From NCBI GenBank assembly GCA_040901795.1, contig JBBDYH010000131.1, forward strand, positions 1 to 16,177: a stretch of DNA of 16,177 nt. Direction: 5' to 3'. A program made the translations under genes and the position numbers. The notes below the pieces were generated by a model that did not search any database, had not been told where the DNA came from, and saw nothing but the letters and a program-made list of their open reading frames with translations. This DNA comes from JBBDYH01 sp040901795 (GTDB taxonomy: Bacteria; Planctomycetota; Planctomycetia; Pirellulales; JALHPA01). Shown piece after piece: positions 14,488-16,177 of this stretch. How positions within the stretch are numbered: the first letter of the stretch is position 1; every line of letters begins with the position of its first letter.

Positions 14488-15991
14488 AACTCCTCGCCGG
14501 CGTCTGTTCGCGCTGCTGCGGGCCCTCGGTTGCCGGCGCCGGCTGCGCCTCGGGGATTTCCGATTCGTCTCCCCCTCCGGCCGAGAGGTCCACCGCTTCG
14601 GTTTCGACTTCCTCCAGCTCGAAGGGCACGTCTTTGAACTCTGCCCGCGACAGGATCAGGTCGATCGTCTTCCGTTCAATGATCTGGTTTCGCAGGATGT
14701 CCATCAGGTCGCGCTTCTCCAACTGCGCCCGCACGCGGCGCGGGCTTTCGCCGCTTTGCGCGGCGATCAAGCGGATCTCGTGATCGTAATCCTCGGGCAG
14801 GTCTTCAATGTTCTCTTGTTCGGCGAGCTTCTCCAGGATGAAGTGTTCCTTGAGCGCTCGTCCGGTGCTGGCCAGCACGTTCTGGCGCAGCTCGTTCTGG
14901 TGCGTGCGGATCTCGTCGTCGTTGAAGCCGCTGCGCCGCAGTTCCAGTACGCTGCGTTCCAATTCTCGCACGCTTTGCCGGCGGAGCAAGTCGGGAGGCA
15001 GGTCCCAATTTGCGGCGGCTGTCAGCGCCGCGGTGATCTGCTGGCGAGCGCCTTGCTGCTGGTGGTACTGCAATTGACGCTTGAGCTCGTCCATCAACGC
15101 GTCGCGCAGCTCGCCTTCGTTCTCGAAGCGGCCCAAGCTGCGGAGCAGGTCGTCGTCCAATTCCGGCACTTCCAGCTTCTTGACTTCCAGCACTTCAAAG
15201 ACAGTCGTCACGGTCTGGCCACGAAGCTCTTCGTGAGCGGCGGCTTCGGTCAACTTGACTTCGCCCTCCCGCGTCTCGTCCGCCTTCACGCCGGCCATCA
15301 GCTTGCCGAAATCCTCCATGGTGCCGTCGCGAAGGCTCAGCTTCTTGCGCACGCAGAGGACCTCCTCTTGCGCGCGTGCGAGCACCTCATCGCCGTGTTT
15401 GAAGGTGATGTTGGCCGTGATGAAATCGCCCAACTCGGCGGCGCCATCGTACGGTACCAGCCGGCCACGCCGCTCCAGCAGGCGGCGCAACTGCGCATCG
15501 ATGTCCTCCGACGAAAACTCCTTGGTCGGCCGATCGATCGCCAGGCCTTTCCACTGGGGCAAATCAAACTCGGGACGGACCTCGAGGTTGAACTCGAACG
15601 TCAACGGCCCAGTGTCGGGCACCTCGATCGCACCCAAATCGAGTTCCGGTTCGCTGATGGCCGAGAGATTCTCGTCCTCGGTCACCTGAGCCATGCTGTC
15701 CATCAACAGCGAAGCCTTCACCTGATCGGCCACGTCTTTGCGAAAACGCGCCTCGACGAGCTTCCGCGGGGCGCGGCCGGCGCGGAAGCCGGGCACCACC
15801 GCCTTGGGCATCATGTCGCCGATGGCATTGTTGAAGTACCGCTCGACATCCCCTTCAGCGATGGTGACGGTGATGTGCCGCTGGCAGGTGCCAGGGCTGG
15901 CGATCTTCACTTGCAGATCGAGCCGTTCGCGCGCCGCTTCTTCTTCGCCGGTTTCAACGCCAGGATCGACTTCAGTTTCATCCGCGGACAT
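14486..15991 (-). CDS. tig: Trigger factor, ribosome-associated chaperone
   Basis: 501 residues, somewhat longer than the usual 430-450. Trigger factor binds near the ribosome exit tunnel and holds nascent chains. After an acidic 22-residue N-terminal extension, the ribosome-binding domain (about 23-145) carries the signature GFRAGRAP at 68-75, close to GFRxGKxP. A FKBP-like PPIase domain follows (about 185-272, from GDFITANITF to TVFEVLEVKK), but it lacks a recognisable IPGFE-type active-site segment, so prolyl isomerase activity is doubtful. The C-terminal chaperone domain (about 273-455) has long charged helices. The last 45 residues are an acidic, Pro/Gln-rich tail. It is upstream of both clpP genes on the same strand, the classic tig-clpP order. 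The Shine-Dalgarno before the ATG at 15991 is weak, but no better start is seen. Confidence 0.96.
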   Translation of the reverse strand: MSADETEVDPGVETGEEEAARERLDLQVKIASPGTCQRHITVTIAEGDVERYFNNAIGDMMPKAVVPGFRAGRAPRKLVEARFRKDVADQVKASLLMDSMAQVTEDENLSAISEPELDLGAIEVPDTGPLTFEFNLEVRPEFDLPQWKGLAIDRPTKEFSSEDIDAQLRRLLERRGRLVPYDGAAELGDFITANITFKHGDEVLARAQEEVLCVRKKLSLRDGTMEDFGKLMAGVKADETREGEVKLTEAAAHEELRGQTVTTVFEVLEVKKLEVPELDDDLLRSLGRFENEGELRDALMDELKRQLQYHQQQGARQQITAALTAAANWDLPPDLLRRQSVRELERSVLELRRSGFNDDEIRTHQNELRQNVLASTGRALKEHFILEKLAEQENIEDLPEDYDHEIRLIAAQSGESPRRVRAQLEKRDLMDILRNQIIERKTIDLILSRAEFKDVPFELEEVETEAVDLSAGGGDESEIPEAQPAPATEGPQQREQTPARS

Positions 15992-16036
15992 GATTCAATC
16001 TATCCGTCGTTAAGTGTGACTTCATCCAATGGCAAA

Positions 16037-16101
16037 GGGGACCTGCGCCGAGTGCCGCGATCCGCCGACGCAACCGCTGTGAAAACTCGGCGCCAGTCCC
16101 C
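16037..16101. repeat. 65-bp imperfect inverted repeat upstream of tig
   Basis: The left arm (16037-16052, GGGGACCTGCGCCGAG) and right arm (16086-16101, CTCGGCGCCAGTCCCC) are reverse complements at 14 of 16 positions, separated by a 33-nt GC-rich loop. It lies between the tRNA-Gly and tig, in a position where it would be in the tig leader on the minus strand. I recall GGGGACTGGC.../...GCCAGTCCCC repeats in planctomycete genomes, which would make this a dispersed element rather than a tig-specific structure. No clear promoter was found in this spacer. Confidence 0.65.
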
Positions 16102-16137
16102 CCGGTGTAAATTAACCAGCGCAACCGGCTACTATAG

Positions 16138-16177
16138 AGCGGGTGATGGGATTCGAACCCACGACAATCACGTTGGC
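16138..16177 (-). tRNA. tRNA-Gly(GCC), 3' part, cut by the window edge
   Basis: The reverse complement from 16177 reads GCC AA CGTGA, a 5-nt variable loop TTGTC, T arm GTGGG/CCCAT with loop TTCGAAT, acceptor strand CACCCGC and discriminator T. The fragment starts exactly at the putative anticodon GCC, followed by A37 A38 and the 3' anticodon stem. The CACCCGC acceptor strand with discriminator T (U) is typical of bacterial tRNA-Gly. The 5' half lies outside the window, so the anticodon assignment is inferred from position. CCA is not encoded. Confidence 0.85.

Overview
The window looks like chromosomal DNA of a high-GC planctomycete, probably of the Pirellulales type. The evidence is an N-terminal LEPR-XLL-like motif on a secreted protein, a Ser/Thr kinase with the N-terminal helical leader common in planctomycete kinases, a tig-clpP-clpP block, and intergenic repeats of kinds I associate with planctomycete genomes. 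The lineage call is inference from these features; no rRNA is present.

Left half (1-8886): a minus-strand gene for a secreted protein with two GlcG/HbpS-like domains (207-2216) faces away from a plus-strand pair. The pair encodes an outer-membrane beta-barrel protein (2403-4448) and a 1453-residue cytochrome with ten CxxCH haem sites followed by a beta-propeller of LVIVD-type repeats (4525-8886). The pair resembles a porin plus multihaem cytochrome, so an outer-membrane electron-transfer or redox-sensing complex is the leading hypothesis. The neighbouring GlcG/HbpS-like protein belongs to a family with known haem binders, which fits a haem or redox theme but does not prove it.

Middle (8846-12869): a cytosolic Ser/Thr kinase fused to a C-terminal macro domain, whose 3' end overlaps that of the cytochrome gene by 41 bp on the opposite strand. 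It is followed by tRNA-Arg(UCU), a secreted protein of unrecognised family and a coiled-coil lipoprotein.

Right end (13017-16177): on the minus strand, reading from the right edge, a tRNA-Gly cut at its anticodon, trigger factor (tig), and two distinct ClpP peptidases, both with a complete catalytic triad. This is a protein-folding and degradation cluster; no clpX is in the window.

Between 11.8 and 16.1 kb each spacer holds a different small repeat: a 7-bp tandem GTA-phased repeat, a 28-bp tandem duplication, a 126-bp MITE-like inverted repeat, a TGACCAATGACC-type inverted repeat, and a 65-bp imperfect inverted repeat. No CRISPR, transposase, integrase or prophage gene is visible, and no gene-free stretch exceeds 300 bases.
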